This document shows, in pieces, positions 8,020-16,387 of a stretch of DNA of 34,187 nucleotides. The position numbers and the translations under genes are program-made. Under the pieces are notes generated by a model. The model worked only from the letters and a program-made list of their open reading frames with translations, was not told the DNA's origin and did no database searches. Source of the stretch: Pseudomonadota bacterium (GTDB lineage: Bacteria > Bdellovibrionota_B > Oligoflexia > Oligoflexales > JAPPIL01); contig JAPPIL010000235.1 in NCBI GenBank assembly GCA_028877195.1, positions 1 to 34,187 on the forward strand, given 5' to 3'. Numbering within the stretch: the first letter of the stretch is position 1; each line of letters starts with the position of its first letter.

Positions 8020-9435
8020 TCATACACGTCGCTCCAATTCCCGTTCCAGTGTTTCAATATGAGTGCGGATTTCGATGTCGTCTTTGCGGCTGGCTTCGAC
8101 TTTGCGACAAGCATACATTGCGGTAGTATGGTCTTTGCCTCCGAAACGGCTGCCGATGTCGGCGAAAGAGGCACTGCCGATGGTGCGGCATAGATACATC
8201 GCAACTTGTCGGGGCACGCTGATCGTCCGTAGGCGTTTCTTGGATTTGAGGTCGGATACTTTGATTTTAAAATGATTGGCAACCACCTTTTGGATCGTCT
8301 CAACCCCGATTTCGGCGCTCTTGTCATCAAAGACATTGCGAAAAATATCTTTCGCGGCGTTAAGACTAATCCTTGTGCCCTGGAGAGCAGAGAAGGCAGC
8401 TATGCGATGTAGTGCACCCTCTAATTCGCGCACATTGCGTTTAGTATTGATGGCGATATATTCTGCCACCTCAAGCGAGAGATCAAACCCCAGCTGTTCC
8501 GACTTGTTGAGAAGAATGGCGATACGATGCTCGGTGTCGGGCGGTTGAATGTCCGCGATCAGACCCCACCGAAAACGATTGCGCAAACGATCTTCAATGT
8601 CTGGAATATCGTGAGGATACTGATCGGAAGTTAAAACTATTTGTTTTCCCTCTTCATACAGGGAGTTAAACGTGTGAAAAAATTCCCGCTGGGTGGAAGG
8701 CTTGCCAGAGATGAATTGGATGTCATCGACAAGAAGAATGTCGCAATGGCGATACTTTTGGCGAAACTCCCACATCTTTTTTTTGGAAATGCAGTAGATA
8801 AGCTCATTCATGAAGCGCTCACTGGAGATGTAGGTTATGACTGCATCACGAGCGTTGCTTTGGACATGGTTGCCGATCGCATGCAGGAGGTGGGTTTTGC
8901 CTAAACCAGTGAAGCCATAGATAAACAGTGGGTTATAGTTGCGGCCTGGCGAGTTGGCAACGCTCTCACAAGAGGCTAAAGCGAACTGGTTGCTCGGCCC
9001 ACGGACAAAATTATTGAAGCTGTAATCAGCATTGAGGTAGCTGTGCTCGCTTAATGATTTAGAGAAAACTTGGTGCGTCGGGCTGTGTTTGGTAGACGGA
9101 ATATCTTCAGTATCTGTTGCCGCAACCGTGTCGCGATCGGAAACACCTGTGCTTGCAGTTTCGGTAGCTGTGTGTAAACGCAGGATGATATGCCCAAAAC
9201 CCAGACTTTCACGGCACTGTTCGATTAAAGTGAGATAACGGCTGGTGAATTCGCGACAAAAGTCAGCGTTAGGCATCATCACCGTCAAGGTTTTATCCGC
9301 TCCGAGAGAAGCAGTGGTTAAGCGGCTAAACCAGCAAGCAAACTCATCGGCAGAGACTTTTTGTTCGGCTTCGCTTTTGATCGTTTCCCAAATTGCACAT
9401 GGGGAGTGTGTGTTGGTGTTGGGGGAATCGATCAC
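8020..9435 (-). CDS. dnaA: Chromosomal replication initiator DnaA
   Basis: 471 residues. Domain III AAA+ ATPase has Walker A GFTGLGKT (174-181), Walker B LLVDD (Asp237-Asp238) and the arginine-rich segment DRLRNRFRWGL near 282-292. Domain IV ends with the DNA-binding signature (SKKRLRTISVPRQVAMYL near 398-415, and FGGKDHTTAMYACRKVE). The linker domain II (about 90-135) is Ser/Thr-rich and variable, as usual. The start is a GTG preceded by AGGGAC at a suitable distance. Nothing is missing. It heads the minus-strand replication cluster dnaA, dnaN, gyrB, gyrA, with the box-rich intergenic region immediately downstream. DnaA boxes near its own gene suggest the usual autoregulation, but none was seen upstream of its start. 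Confidence 0.97.
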   Translation of the reverse strand: MIDSPNTNTHSPCAIWETIKSEAEQKVSADEFACWFSRLTTASLGADKTLTVMMPNADFCREFTSRYLTLIEQCRESLGFGHIILRLHTATETASTGVSDRDTVAATDTEDIPSTKHSPTHQVFSKSLSEHSYLNADYSFNNFVRGPSNQFALASCESVANSPGRNYNPLFIYGFTGLGKTHLLHAIGNHVQSNARDAVITYISSERFMNELIYCISKKKMWEFRQKYRHCDILLVDDIQFISGKPSTQREFFHTFNSLYEEGKQIVLTSDQYPHDIPDIEDRLRNRFRWGLIADIQPPDTEHRIAILLNKSEQLGFDLSLEVAEYIAINTKRNVRELEGALHRIAAFSALQGTRISLNAAKDIFRNVFDDKSAEIGVETIQKVVANHFKIKVSDLKSKKRLRTISVPRQVAMYLCRTIGSASFADIGSRFGGKDHTTAMYACRKVEASRKDDIEIRTHIETLERELERRV

Positions 9436-9783
9436 AGGCAGTCCCTGAACTGGTTGTTAGTGCCAAGTAGTTTCAAGTGGTGTCCCCTTTGATTTGCTGT
9501 TCAGTTCGCTGTTCGTTGTGCTGTCGTTTCTAAATTCTGGTGGTGTGCACAGCCAGCACGTGTCGTCCCATATGAGCGGCATGAAAAGCCTGTCATACAT
9601 AGAGTTAAGGTATAGCTGCCTCGTCTCTAGTGAGTTGTGAATTCTACCACACCAGGCTTGCTATCGTAAAGCGAGAACACCGAACTGTCCGCATTGCTTG
9701 AGGGCGACGAGTTTGCAGAAATTAGCTGTATTTTAAGCTCCATTCATGGAATAACGCAGGGCGCAGTTGTTATGAGCAGGTAG
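9436..9783. other. Divergent intergenic region dnaA/atpI
   Basis: About 350 bp between divergently transcribed dnaA and atpI. Promoters for both must lie here, but I could not fix convincing -35/-10 pairs. No perfect DnaA box, tRNA or small ORF is evident. An AGCAGG immediately before the ATG at 9784 may serve as the ribosome site for atpI. Confidence 0.4.
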
Positions 9784-10083
9784 ATGGTTGCTTTTGGTAT
9801 CGGGTTTTTGTTGCTAGCAGTAGACATACTGTTGTTGTGGCTATTTTTTCGGCGCTGGTTTGTTGCTGGCATTGCACCCAGATCTGCGAAGCAAGGCAAG
9901 TTGCTTGTGGTTCTAATGTTTAGCAAAATAGCTGTTCTTGGTGTCGGCGTATATTTTTCTTTGGTGTTTTTGCAACAAGATATTTTGTATTTTACGATGG
10001 GAGCACTGTTCGGTCTGGGTGCGGTTGTTTTCATGTGTGTTGTTGCTGACAAACAGCTATACTCGAAGCGAGTTTTGCGTTAG
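9784..10083 (+). CDS. atpI: AtpI-like F0 assembly/membrane protein
   Basis: 99 residues with about four hydrophobic segments, directly followed by the a and c subunits of ATP synthase. Size, membrane topology and position match AtpI, a poorly conserved protein that helps assemble the c-ring or supply magnesium. The sequence alone is too divergent to be sure, so the call rests on position. The ATG follows an in-frame TAG directly, which rules out an upstream start. Its own TAG is 9 bp from the atpB ATG. Confidence 0.7.
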   Translation: MVAFGIGFLLLAVDILLLWLFFRRWFVAGIAPRSAKQGKLLVVLMFSKIAVLGVGVYFSLVFLQQDILYFTMGALFGLGAVVFMCVVADKQLYSKRVLR

Positions 10084-10092
10084 TTGTTAGGC

Positions 10093-10869
10093 ATGCGAGT
10101 ACTGTCAGCATCGATGATGGTTGGGTTACTCGGCGGCGACGAATTGTTTGCTGCTGGTGCGGGTATGCCGGCGCTGGTTAATTTTTACCAGCTGATCGTG
10201 GTTGAAACTTTAGGGATTGGCAAGGAGTGGTTGCCGACTGCGAGTGCGGTGCTGGTGCTGGTGTTGTCAACTCTACTTGGTTTTGTCTATCACAGGCATG
10301 TGCAGCGAGCATTGCGTAGCGAGACGCATGCACCATCGGGTCTTTATGCCAGCTGTGTGGAGTTTTTGCTGGATTTCCTCGATGATTTGACGACGGACAA
10401 CTGTGGCAAATACAGCCGCCTATTCTTTCCGTTATTGGCGGGATTTTTCTTCTTTATTTTGATCTGTAATTTGACAGGACTTTTCCCTGGCTTGCCGCCA
10501 GCGACGGAAAGCATCAGCACAACGTTGGCATTAGGTTTGATAGCCTTTCTTGCGTATAACTATGCGGGTTTACGCGAGCATGGTTTGGGTTATGGCAAAC
10601 AGTTTATCGGCCCGTTGCTATTTATTGCACCGCTGTTTTTGATCATCGAGATATTTAGCCACTTGTCGCGGCCGCTGTCGTTATCGCTGCGATTGATGGT
10701 CAATATATTTGCCGACCATCTGCTGTTGAATGTGTTTACAGGTTTGACTTATCTGGTGTTGCCTGCGGCGCTGATGTTTTTTGGGTTGTTGGTCGCCTGT
10801 CTGCAAAGTTTTGTCTTTACATTGCTTACCAGTATCTATATCTCCTTGTCGGTTTCACATGACCACTGA
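10093..10869 (+). CDS. atpB: ATP synthase F0 subunit a
   Basis: 258 residues with the hydrophobic helices of subunit a, the stator half-channel for proton movement. The essential arginine is Arg200 in PLSLSLRLMVNIFADHLLL; the flanking motif is LRLMVN rather than the common LRLFGN, with the Arg and Asn kept. The NLTGLFPGLPPATESIS segment near 126-142 is typical. An in-frame TTG at 10084 would add three residues; the ATG at 10093 is preferred. The FADH-type motif after the arginine resembles deltaproteobacterial proteins as I recall them. The remaining F1/F0 genes (atpF, H, A, G, D, C) are not in the window, so the operon is split. Confidence 0.93.
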   Translation: MRVLSASMMVGLLGGDELFAAGAGMPALVNFYQLIVVETLGIGKEWLPTASAVLVLVLSTLLGFVYHRHVQRALRSETHAPSGLYASCVEFLLDFLDDLTTDNCGKYSRLFFPLLAGFFFFILICNLTGLFPGLPPATESISTTLALGLIAFLAYNYAGLREHGLGYGKQFIGPLLFIAPLFLIIEIFSHLSRPLSLSLRLMVNIFADHLLLNVFTGLTYLVLPAALMFFGLLVACLQSFVFTLLTSIYISLSVSHDH

Positions 10870-11034
10870 CCTCGTATACGAGGTGTCTTGATGGTGGGGA
10901 GATCGGTGCAGGCCGGCGTAGGCTTCGGTGTTGAGAAGATGTTGGATGATTGTTGAACGGTTGTTACACGGACGTTGGTTGTTAGAATTAGAAGAAGTTT
11001 CGTTAGACGGAAGTGGAGTGAGGATGGAGATAAG

Positions 11035-11400
11035 ATGATGACAAGAGCAAAGACACAAGCAGAGACGTTAAGCAAACGACTAGGCGGCTGGTTATCGGGG
11101 CATGCCTTGTTACCGGGTTTAGCTGTGATGGCGTTGTCGAGTTCCACTCTGTATGCTGCCAGCGAAGGAGTGTCAGCTAGCGGGTTAATCGCAATCGGTG
11201 CTGCGCTAGCGATCGGGTTGGCTACTTTTGGTGCAGCTTCGGCGCAGGGAAAGACAGCATCATCCGCGATGGAAGGAATCGCACGCAACCCCACAGCTAA
11301 AGATCAAATGTTCATGCCGTTCATCATTTCATTGGCGTTGATGGAGTTTCACGCCCTGCTTGGGTTTGTAATTTCCTTCTATTGGACGTTCTTCAAATAA
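11035..11400 (+). CDS. atpE: ATP synthase F0 subunit c with N-terminal extension
   Basis: 121 residues, against 70-90 for typical c subunits. The last 75 residues form the hairpin: a Gly/Ala-rich first helix (about 48-71), the polar loop GIARNP (81-86) contacting F1, and a second helix with the ion-binding carboxylate Glu104 (LALMEFHALL). Glu is followed by Phe rather than Ser/Thr, so the sodium-binding signature is not obvious and protons are more likely. Residues 1-42 look like a signal sequence (GHALLPGLAVMALSSSTLYA, then ASE). Cleavable or insertion-assisting extensions are known on deltaproteobacterial c subunits. The start at 11035 follows GGATGGAGA. An open frame continues upstream to 10975 but lacks a ribosome site. 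Confidence 0.92.
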   Translation: MMTRAKTQAETLSKRLGGWLSGHALLPGLAVMALSSSTLYAASEGVSASGLIAIGAALAIGLATFGAASAQGKTASSAMEGIARNPTAKDQMFMPFIISLALMEFHALLGFVISFYWTFFK

Positions 11401-11420
11401 GAAACCATAGACGAACAAAC

Positions 11421-11454
11421 CACACCTAATGTTTCACGTGAAACATTAGGTGTG
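11421..11454. terminator. 34-bp perfect palindrome after atpE
   Basis: A perfect inverted repeat (17 bp per arm) centred at 11437/11438, 20 bp after the atpE stop. It contains a parS core. The RNA could form a strong hairpin, so it may also end atp transcription, but no T-tract follows. Confidence 0.4.
11430..11445. promoter_or_regulatory. parS: parS site 1 (ParB/Spo0J binding)
   Basis: TGTTTCACGTGAAACA is an exact match to the bacterial chromosomal parS consensus. ParB dimers load here, slide as CTP clamps and recruit ParA and SMC to segregate origins. It sits 3.4 kb from the candidate oriC, where parS is expected. It is embedded in a longer perfect palindrome. Confidence 0.93.
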
Positions 11455-11520
11455 TATATGTATTTCTGAGCTGGCATGTGGCAGCGTGCCTTTCGTGTTT
11501 GGGGGAGGTCATGTGAAACA

Positions 11521-11536
11521 TGTTTCACGTGAAACA
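11521..11536. promoter_or_regulatory. parS: parS site 2 (ParB/Spo0J binding)
   Basis: A second exact TGTTTCACGTGAAACA, 91 bp from the first, inside a 24-bp perfect palindrome (11517-11540). An overlapping 16-bp palindrome (GTGAAACATGTTTCAC, 11513-11528) shares half of it. The two parS copies occupy the gap between atpE and the convergent protease gene. No parA/parB genes are in the window. Confidence 0.93.
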
Positions 11537-11545
11537 TGTTGTGGT

Positions 11546-12646
11546 CTAGCGCCGCCGCCGCCAAGTTGCCTGCCAAGCCAGTAGCGGTGATAGCAGTAGG
11601 ATGGTGGTCAGATAGTTAAAGGGGCTACCGATAGTTCCACACTGACCGCTGGTCAGCCCCCTTCTTGTTTCTGGTGGCGTAACCTTGCCTGTGTCGATGA
11701 ATTCACGCAGGTAGCTGGAAGAAGAGGCGATATTGTATTGATACTTTTCAGCTATTGTTACCCCACCCCAGTTTACTCCCAGTAGCGCCCCGGTCTCGAC
11801 ATCGATAAGCCCAGAGCCACTTGATCCTTGCACAAGGTCGCAGCGATGTCGCAATCCAAGCGCAAGAGTCGGTTTGTTCGCCCATAGTGCCTTGTCAAAG
11901 CCGCCGAGCACATAGCAGTCGCTGGCCGTAATCGCAAGTTTAGGGAATTTCGCACCTACATCGGTCAGCATTAGCATTTCAGTGCTTTCAAGTTGCTGCT
12001 GTTGCGCTTGGGTGCAGGCATTAGGCTTGTCGAAACAGCAGACTCCATCGACTTCGATGCAGGGGTAGTGGACGATAAATGCCCTGCGTCCGACTGGCAC
12101 TGCCCCTTCCCAAATTTTCATCGGGCGGTAGTTTTCAATCTGGTCATCGTCAAAGCTACTTTTGAGAGTAAAGATAGCAAGATCAGCGACGACCGATACT
12201 TTTAGACTTCCTGGTAGGCATTTTTTAGCTATTGGTTCTTTTTGACGTGAAAAAGAGAAGTAAGCGTGCGTTTTATCGCAAATATTTTCAATTATCGTAC
12301 CTAAAGCTTCGCCTTCAGAGTTTTTTTTGGCAAAACAATGCTGATTGGTTACAATTCGTGGCAAAACAGAGCCTTCTTCGGGTGCAATTAAAGTTCCAGA
12401 ACAGAAACGCATCGATTTCTTCTTGTCGCTCGCAGCCGCAGTAACGATTAGTGCTGAAGAGTTGAAAGCCTTTGTCAAAGTGTCGGGAGGAATGCCAGTG
12501 CTTGCCAAGTCGATCGACTGGTTGTCGAGGCGGATGATGTCCTTATCGTCGAGAATGTAATGAGGAGCACTATCATGCTCTGCTTCACGGCATGATGCTG
12601 ATAAGAGTATTGCAATGACCAGACAGCTTCGCATCAGCAAAGTCAT
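11546..12646 (-). CDS. Trypsin-fold serine protease lipoprotein with a sortable C-terminal tail
   Basis: 366 residues. The lipobox LSAS-Cys19 marks a lipoprotein. The chymotrypsin-like triad is visible: His103 in TNQHCF, Asp155 in ADLAIF and Ser276 in GSSGSGLID; many cysteines suggest disulfides. The C-terminus has Cys336, a hydrophobic helix (343-361) and a final RRRR, resembling MYXO-CTERM or other sorting tails that end in TM plus arginines. It would therefore carry both an N-terminal lipid and a C-terminal anchor. It is the third of three tandem paralogues. The start is the ATG at 12646 (an ATG four codons later is an alternative); no strong ribosome site is seen. Substrate unknown. Confidence 0.85.
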   Translation of the reverse strand: MTLLMRSCLVIAILLSASCREAEHDSAPHYILDDKDIIRLDNQSIDLASTGIPPDTLTKAFNSSALIVTAAASDKKKSMRFCSGTLIAPEEGSVLPRIVTNQHCFAKKNSEGEALGTIIENICDKTHAYFSFSRQKEPIAKKCLPGSLKVSVVADLAIFTLKSSFDDDQIENYRPMKIWEGAVPVGRRAFIVHYPCIEVDGVCCFDKPNACTQAQQQQLESTEMLMLTDVGAKFPKLAITASDCYVLGGFDKALWANKPTLALGLRHRCDLVQGSSGSGLIDVETGALLGVNWGGVTIAEKYQYNIASSSSYLREFIDTGKVTPPETRRGLTSGQCGTIGSPFNYLTTILLLSPLLAWQATWRRRR

Positions 12647-12688
12647 CGGCAGGATAGGTTTGGAAGTTAAGCTAATAGTGCAACCCAG

Positions 12689-13513
12689 CTAATCGCGCAG
12701 GTAGCCAAGGACAGTGTTTAGCAGGGTGGCAGCTGGCAACGGTTGGTTAGAGAGAAAGCGGCGCACATAGCGGTAGTGAGTGGCACCACTGTGCTGCTGA
12801 ACCCCTGCGTCGGTATAGACGAGCACATCCCCCCAAATGACACCAAGCACTTTGGCGGTCTCAAGGTCGATAAGTCCAGCGCCACTAGAACCTGCGGCGA
12901 TATCGCAGGTGTGGGCAAGTCCGTAGAAGAACAGGGCATTGACCAAACGTTGGTAGAAACTAAAAGCACTCTCGGCATAGCAGTCGATGCCAGTTACGTA
13001 TCTGGTATTTATGCTTGCCGCTTGTCGCGGGTTGAGGCGGGGATAGTGAATGATAAATGCCGCTCTTGGCTTGTGTAATGGGGCTGTCCAGAGGGTAAGG
13101 GGTTTAAACTCTTGCGGCGGCGGACGCGCCAATGCAAAGACAGCCAAATCACTCTCGGCATGTGCTCGGAATGAGTTTGCAGCACATGCACGGATGACCG
13201 CCTTGCGGTTGGGTTTGGCAAAATAAACCTTTAGTTCACGGCATTCGTGGGCATTGTCAAAGCAGTGGGCGCTGGTGATGATTTTCGGGCCACTGATGGT
13301 TTGTATATAAGTGCCCGAACAGCTGGAAGTGCGGGTGCGAAGGTAGACAGAGGCATCGTTGGCACGGGCAAGGATCGGTTGGGGAATATAAGCCGCGTTC
13401 GCTTCCGAGTAGGTTTCGATATCGACCGTATTGACTTTGATCTGAAGTCCTGGCTGTGAGTGGCAAGCTATCTGCCATACCAACAGTGAGTAGTAGGCAA
13501 GCAGCCGGCTCAT
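12689..13513 (-). CDS. Trypsin-fold serine protease lipoprotein
   Basis: 274 residues. The lipobox WQIA-Cys17 is present. The triad is His83 (TSAHCF), Asp122 (SDLAVF) and Ser210 (GSSGAGLID). The segment RAAFIIHYPRLNP is shared in form with its neighbour (RRAFIVHYPCIEV), showing common descent. It lacks the C-terminal TM/Arg tail of the downstream paralogue, so it is anchored only by its lipid. Its ATG overlaps the stop of the upstream protease gene by four bases (ATGA), indicating coupled translation in one operon. Likely periplasmic or surface protease; substrate unknown. Confidence 0.85.
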   Translation of the reverse strand: MSRLLAYYSLLVWQIACHSQPGLQIKVNTVDIETYSEANAAYIPQPILARANDASVYLRTRTSSCSGTYIQTISGPKIITSAHCFDNAHECRELKVYFAKPNRKAVIRACAANSFRAHAESDLAVFALARPPPQEFKPLTLWTAPLHKPRAAFIIHYPRLNPRQAASINTRYVTGIDCYAESAFSFYQRLVNALFFYGLAHTCDIAAGSSGAGLIDLETAKVLGVIWGDVLVYTDAGVQQHSGATHYRYVRRFLSNQPLPAATLLNTVLGYLRD

Positions 13514-14526
13514 AACGACTCCAGAAACTCTCGCAAGGCAGCGATGTTGGTGCCAAGACCATATTGGTAGGTTGTTGTTCCCCTCCCACTGGCGTTGGTC
13601 TGGCGCAACTCGGATATGCCCCGATGGATGGCAAGAATTGTTCCAGTCTTTGCGTCTAGGATTGCCGCACCACTAGAGCCAGGTCGGGTTGGACAACTGT
13701 GGAGAGTGTAAATTTGAGGTGATAAAACCTTTTGAACGCTGGTGGGGAGAGAGAGGACTCGGCAGTCTTCAAAAGTAATCGTTTTGATCATCGCTATCAT
13801 GCGCATATCATCCTGAACCTCGATCATGGCATGGTTGCCTTCCCCGCAGGCTGGGTGATGGAAAAGAAAGGCATCTTGGCGAGTTCTTATCTCTCCCGTC
13901 CACAAATCAGCGTAAGGCTGGTCGCTGGGCAGCAAAGAGGCATCGACATCAAAGATGGCTAGGTCAAGATCCTTATCGCTAGCAAACCCGCCTTGGCAAG
14001 CTAAAGAGATGGTTTCTTCTTGATCGGTACTGGTCTGGAAGTTTAGGTGGGCAAAAGTATTTTCGCATGGAGAGGCGAAGTTATCGGCATCGACGGTATT
14101 GTCGTAGGCACAAACATCGTCGGCTTTGTGCAGGTAGTTGTCGGCAAAGCAGTGTTGATTGGTGAGCACCTGCGCCTTGCCCGCAACCCTTATCAATGTG
14201 CCAGAGCAGGTCTTGACACAGCTGTTATCCGCACTTGGGTAAAGGGTGTCAAACGTTATGAGCACCGAGCTACGGCGAGCCTTTGCCAATACCGCGGCAG
14301 AAACTTTGGTTGCCAAACTTTGACGTTGGCTGTCAGACAAGCTTTCCTGTGGGAGACAGATGCTGCTATGTGCTGGTGTACCGATGTCAGGCGGTAGCGA
14401 CTGCCCAGTGGACAATGCGATATTAGCGGTAAAGAGGTCTTGGGTAGAACAAGACATCAGCCACATCATCGCAGCGATCCCGATAACGAGCAAGCATCGG
14501 GGAGTTGTCAGTCTAGAATATAGCAT
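13510..14526 (-). CDS. Trypsin-fold serine protease lipoprotein, first of three
   Basis: 338 residues from the ATG at 14526. The reading frame is open further upstream to 14700, but that part overlaps the ABC exporter gene and lacks a signal. This start gives a signal peptide with a lipobox (MMWLMS-Cys26). The triad is His125 (TNQHCF), Asp188 (LDLAIF) and Ser285 (GSSGAAILD). The Cys-rich insert between His and Asp is longer than in the second paralogue. It shares the HHPACGEG equivalent of the HYP motif seen in both paralogues. It is followed immediately by the second protease (4-base overlap). The 82-bp AT-rich gap upstream probably holds the promoter of the three-gene unit. Confidence 0.85.
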   Translation of the reverse strand: MLYSRLTTPRCLLVIGIAAMMWLMSCSTQDLFTANIALSTGQSLPPDIGTPAHSSICLPQESLSDSQRQSLATKVSAAVLAKARRSSVLITFDTLYPSADNSCVKTCSGTLIRVAGKAQVLTNQHCFADNYLHKADDVCAYDNTVDADNFASPCENTFAHLNFQTSTDQEETISLACQGGFASDKDLDLAIFDVDASLLPSDQPYADLWTGEIRTRQDAFLFHHPACGEGNHAMIEVQDDMRMIAMIKTITFEDCRVLSLPTSVQKVLSPQIYTLHSCPTRPGSSGAAILDAKTGTILAIHRGISELRQTNASGRGTTTYQYGLGTNIAALREFLESL

Positions 14527-14608
14527 CGCTAAAGCTATATCGTCATGATTATTGTGTAAATTAACTGTATTTTTAATTTTAGAAACTAATGCTTTGGCAA
14601 AACAGAAA

Positions 14609-16387
14609 TCAATCGCCCATCGCGGTGAGTAGGTGGCTGTAGTAGCTGTGGGGTTGGCGGGTAAGTTTGCTGTGTGTGCCTTGCTCGACGATATGACCAT
14701 CCTTGAATACCAAAATTAGGTCGCATTTTCTCACCGTTGCGAGGCGATGGGCGATGATAAAGCAGGTTTTATCGGCCATCAACTTGAACAGAGTTTTGTG
14801 GATGGCGGTTTCATACGTATGATCAACGTTAGCGGTCGCTTCATCGAGGATTAGAATTTGAGGGTTCTTCAGCATCATGCGCATAAATGCGATCAGCTGG
14901 CGTTCACCCGCACTGATATTTTGCCCATGCTCAAGCACAATGCTGTCGAGACCCTGCGGGAAAGATGCGAGTCGGTGTTCAAAATTGAGGCGTTGGATGA
15001 GTTGCTTGATCTCATCGTCGTTGACCTGTTGGGCGCAGATGATATTCTCACGCAATGTGCCGTGAAAGATAACGACATCTTGATTGATATAACCGATATG
15101 TTTGCGCAAGCACTCTTTCGACCACTGGGTTTGGGGGATACCATCGATGAGGATATCGCCTTGCGTATAGTTGTAGAGCGCGGGGATGAGGTTAACGGTT
15201 GAGGTTTTGCCTGCCCCTGTCTCGCCGACCAGCCCGATTTTCATCCCCTGTTTGGCGTGGAAGCTAACCCCCTGTAGAACATTCTTGTCGCGATGATAGT
15301 CCATGTAGATGCTGTTGAAACGCACATCGCCACGCACAGGGCGACTGGTGCGATCAGACGACTGCTTTTCTTCATGTTCAAGGAAAGTTTGGCGCACCCG
15401 TTCTGCAGAGGTGAGGGCATCTTGAATAACTTGAATGTCGTGCGCGAGTGAACGCACGGGGGCAAGGAGATGAACACAAAAGCGCATGAAGCTTACAAAA
15501 ATTGCGAGTTCTAGCGTGTTTTCCAACACCATTTGTCCGCCGATCAGGGCGATAAAAAACACGGGCAATTGACAGAGGATAACGATAGTCGGGCGAATAA
15601 ACGAGTTCCAGCGTTGGAGGATTAGATGAGCGTGATAGTTGTTTTGAATTAATTGATTGAGCTTGGCGCTGCACCAGCCCGTGAGGTTGAAGCTTTTGAT
15701 AATTTCAAAGCCATTGATATATTCGACAAAACGCGCCAAGACGATGGCGTTGAGTTTTTTATGGACGCGCAGCCAGAATTTCAGCGGTTGGCGCAACACG
15801 AAAGTAAAGAGCAGCGTTGGAATGCTGGTGGCAACGATTATCAAACCAAAATGCAGGTCGATGATCAGCATCGCAACGATGATCAGTAGTATCTCTAGTA
15901 TTGAGCAGAGTGATCTTGCCAAAATGTTGGCAAAGAAGTGCTCCACCCCCTCGACATCGGTGGTAATGCGAGACAGTATCCGCCCTGACGGTTGTTGGTC
16001 ATAGTAGGAAATCGGTAGGCGTGTCAGCTTTTGAAAAAGTTTGATGCGGACATGGCAAAGGATACTGTTAGTGGCGGCGATCGTCCGCACTGAACCAAAG
16101 TAGCGGAGTGCTGCGGCAACCACCTCAAGTGCTAAAAAAGTGAGAACGAGTGTCTGAATCCCTTGTTCTTGTTCAGAAAGTTTCTGGAGCAGGGTGCCGA
16201 GCACACGGACTGCTAGCATCAGGCTTGCGACGCTGCAGACGAGCAAAAAAATAGCAGCCATCAAGCGATGATAATGTTCCCGTGATAAGGAGAGCAGGTA
16301 GCCGACACCTTGCAGGTCGGAGAAGTGCTCGATTTGCTCCTCATGCACGAGGTTCTTGGCTAGCTTTTTTAGTTTGTTGCGCTTCAC
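14609..16387 (-). CDS. ABC exporter half-transporter, catalytic-site subunit (MdlB-like)
   Basis: 592 residues: an N-terminal six-helix type I exporter domain followed by an ATPase domain. Walker A is GETGAGKT (about residue 387) and Walker B ILILDEATANVD has the catalytic Glu. The signature is degenerate: ISAGERQ in place of LSGGQ. This subunit supplies the working Walker motifs and a defective signature, while the partner encoded just upstream does the opposite, as in TM287/288, BmrCD or MdlAB heterodimers. The GTG at 16387 overlaps the partner's stop (GTGA) and is preferred; a TTG at 16408 would lengthen the overlap to 25 bp. Substrate unknown: drugs, lipids or peptides are possible. Confidence 0.88.
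   Translation of the reverse strand: MKRNKLKKLAKNLVHEEQIEHFSDLQGVGYLLSLSREHYHRLMAAIFLLVCSVASLMLAVRVLGTLLQKLSEQEQGIQTLVLTFLALEVVAAALRYFGSVRTIAATNSILCHVRIKLFQKLTRLPISYYDQQPSGRILSRITTDVEGVEHFFANILARSLCSILEILLIIVAMLIIDLHFGLIIVATSIPTLLFTFVLRQPLKFWLRVHKKLNAIVLARFVEYINGFEIIKSFNLTGWCSAKLNQLIQNNYHAHLILQRWNSFIRPTIVILCQLPVFFIALIGGQMVLENTLELAIFVSFMRFCVHLLAPVRSLAHDIQVIQDALTSAERVRQTFLEHEEKQSSDRTSRPVRGDVRFNSIYMDYHRDKNVLQGVSFHAKQGMKIGLVGETGAGKTSTVNLIPALYNYTQGDILIDGIPQTQWSKECLRKHIGYINQDVVIFHGTLRENIICAQQVNDDEIKQLIQRLNFEHRLASFPQGLDSIVLEHGQNISAGERQLIAFMRMMLKNPQILILDEATANVDHTYETAIHKTLFKLMADKTCFIIAHRLATVRKCDLILVFKDGHIVEQGTHSKLTRQPHSYYSHLLTAMGD

Noticed and set aside
7676..8023. ORFs within the dnaA-dnaN gap
   Set aside because: They are translations of the DnaA-box repeats (MCKTLMCKT...) and have no family resemblance.
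11379..11576. Minus-strand 65-codon ORF across the parS sites
   Set aside because: It overlaps the atpE end and consists largely of translated parS palindromes; no ribosome site.
14527..14700. N-terminal extension of the first protease
   Set aside because: It overlaps the end of the ABC exporter gene and would bury the signal peptide; the ATG at 14526 gives a lipobox signal.
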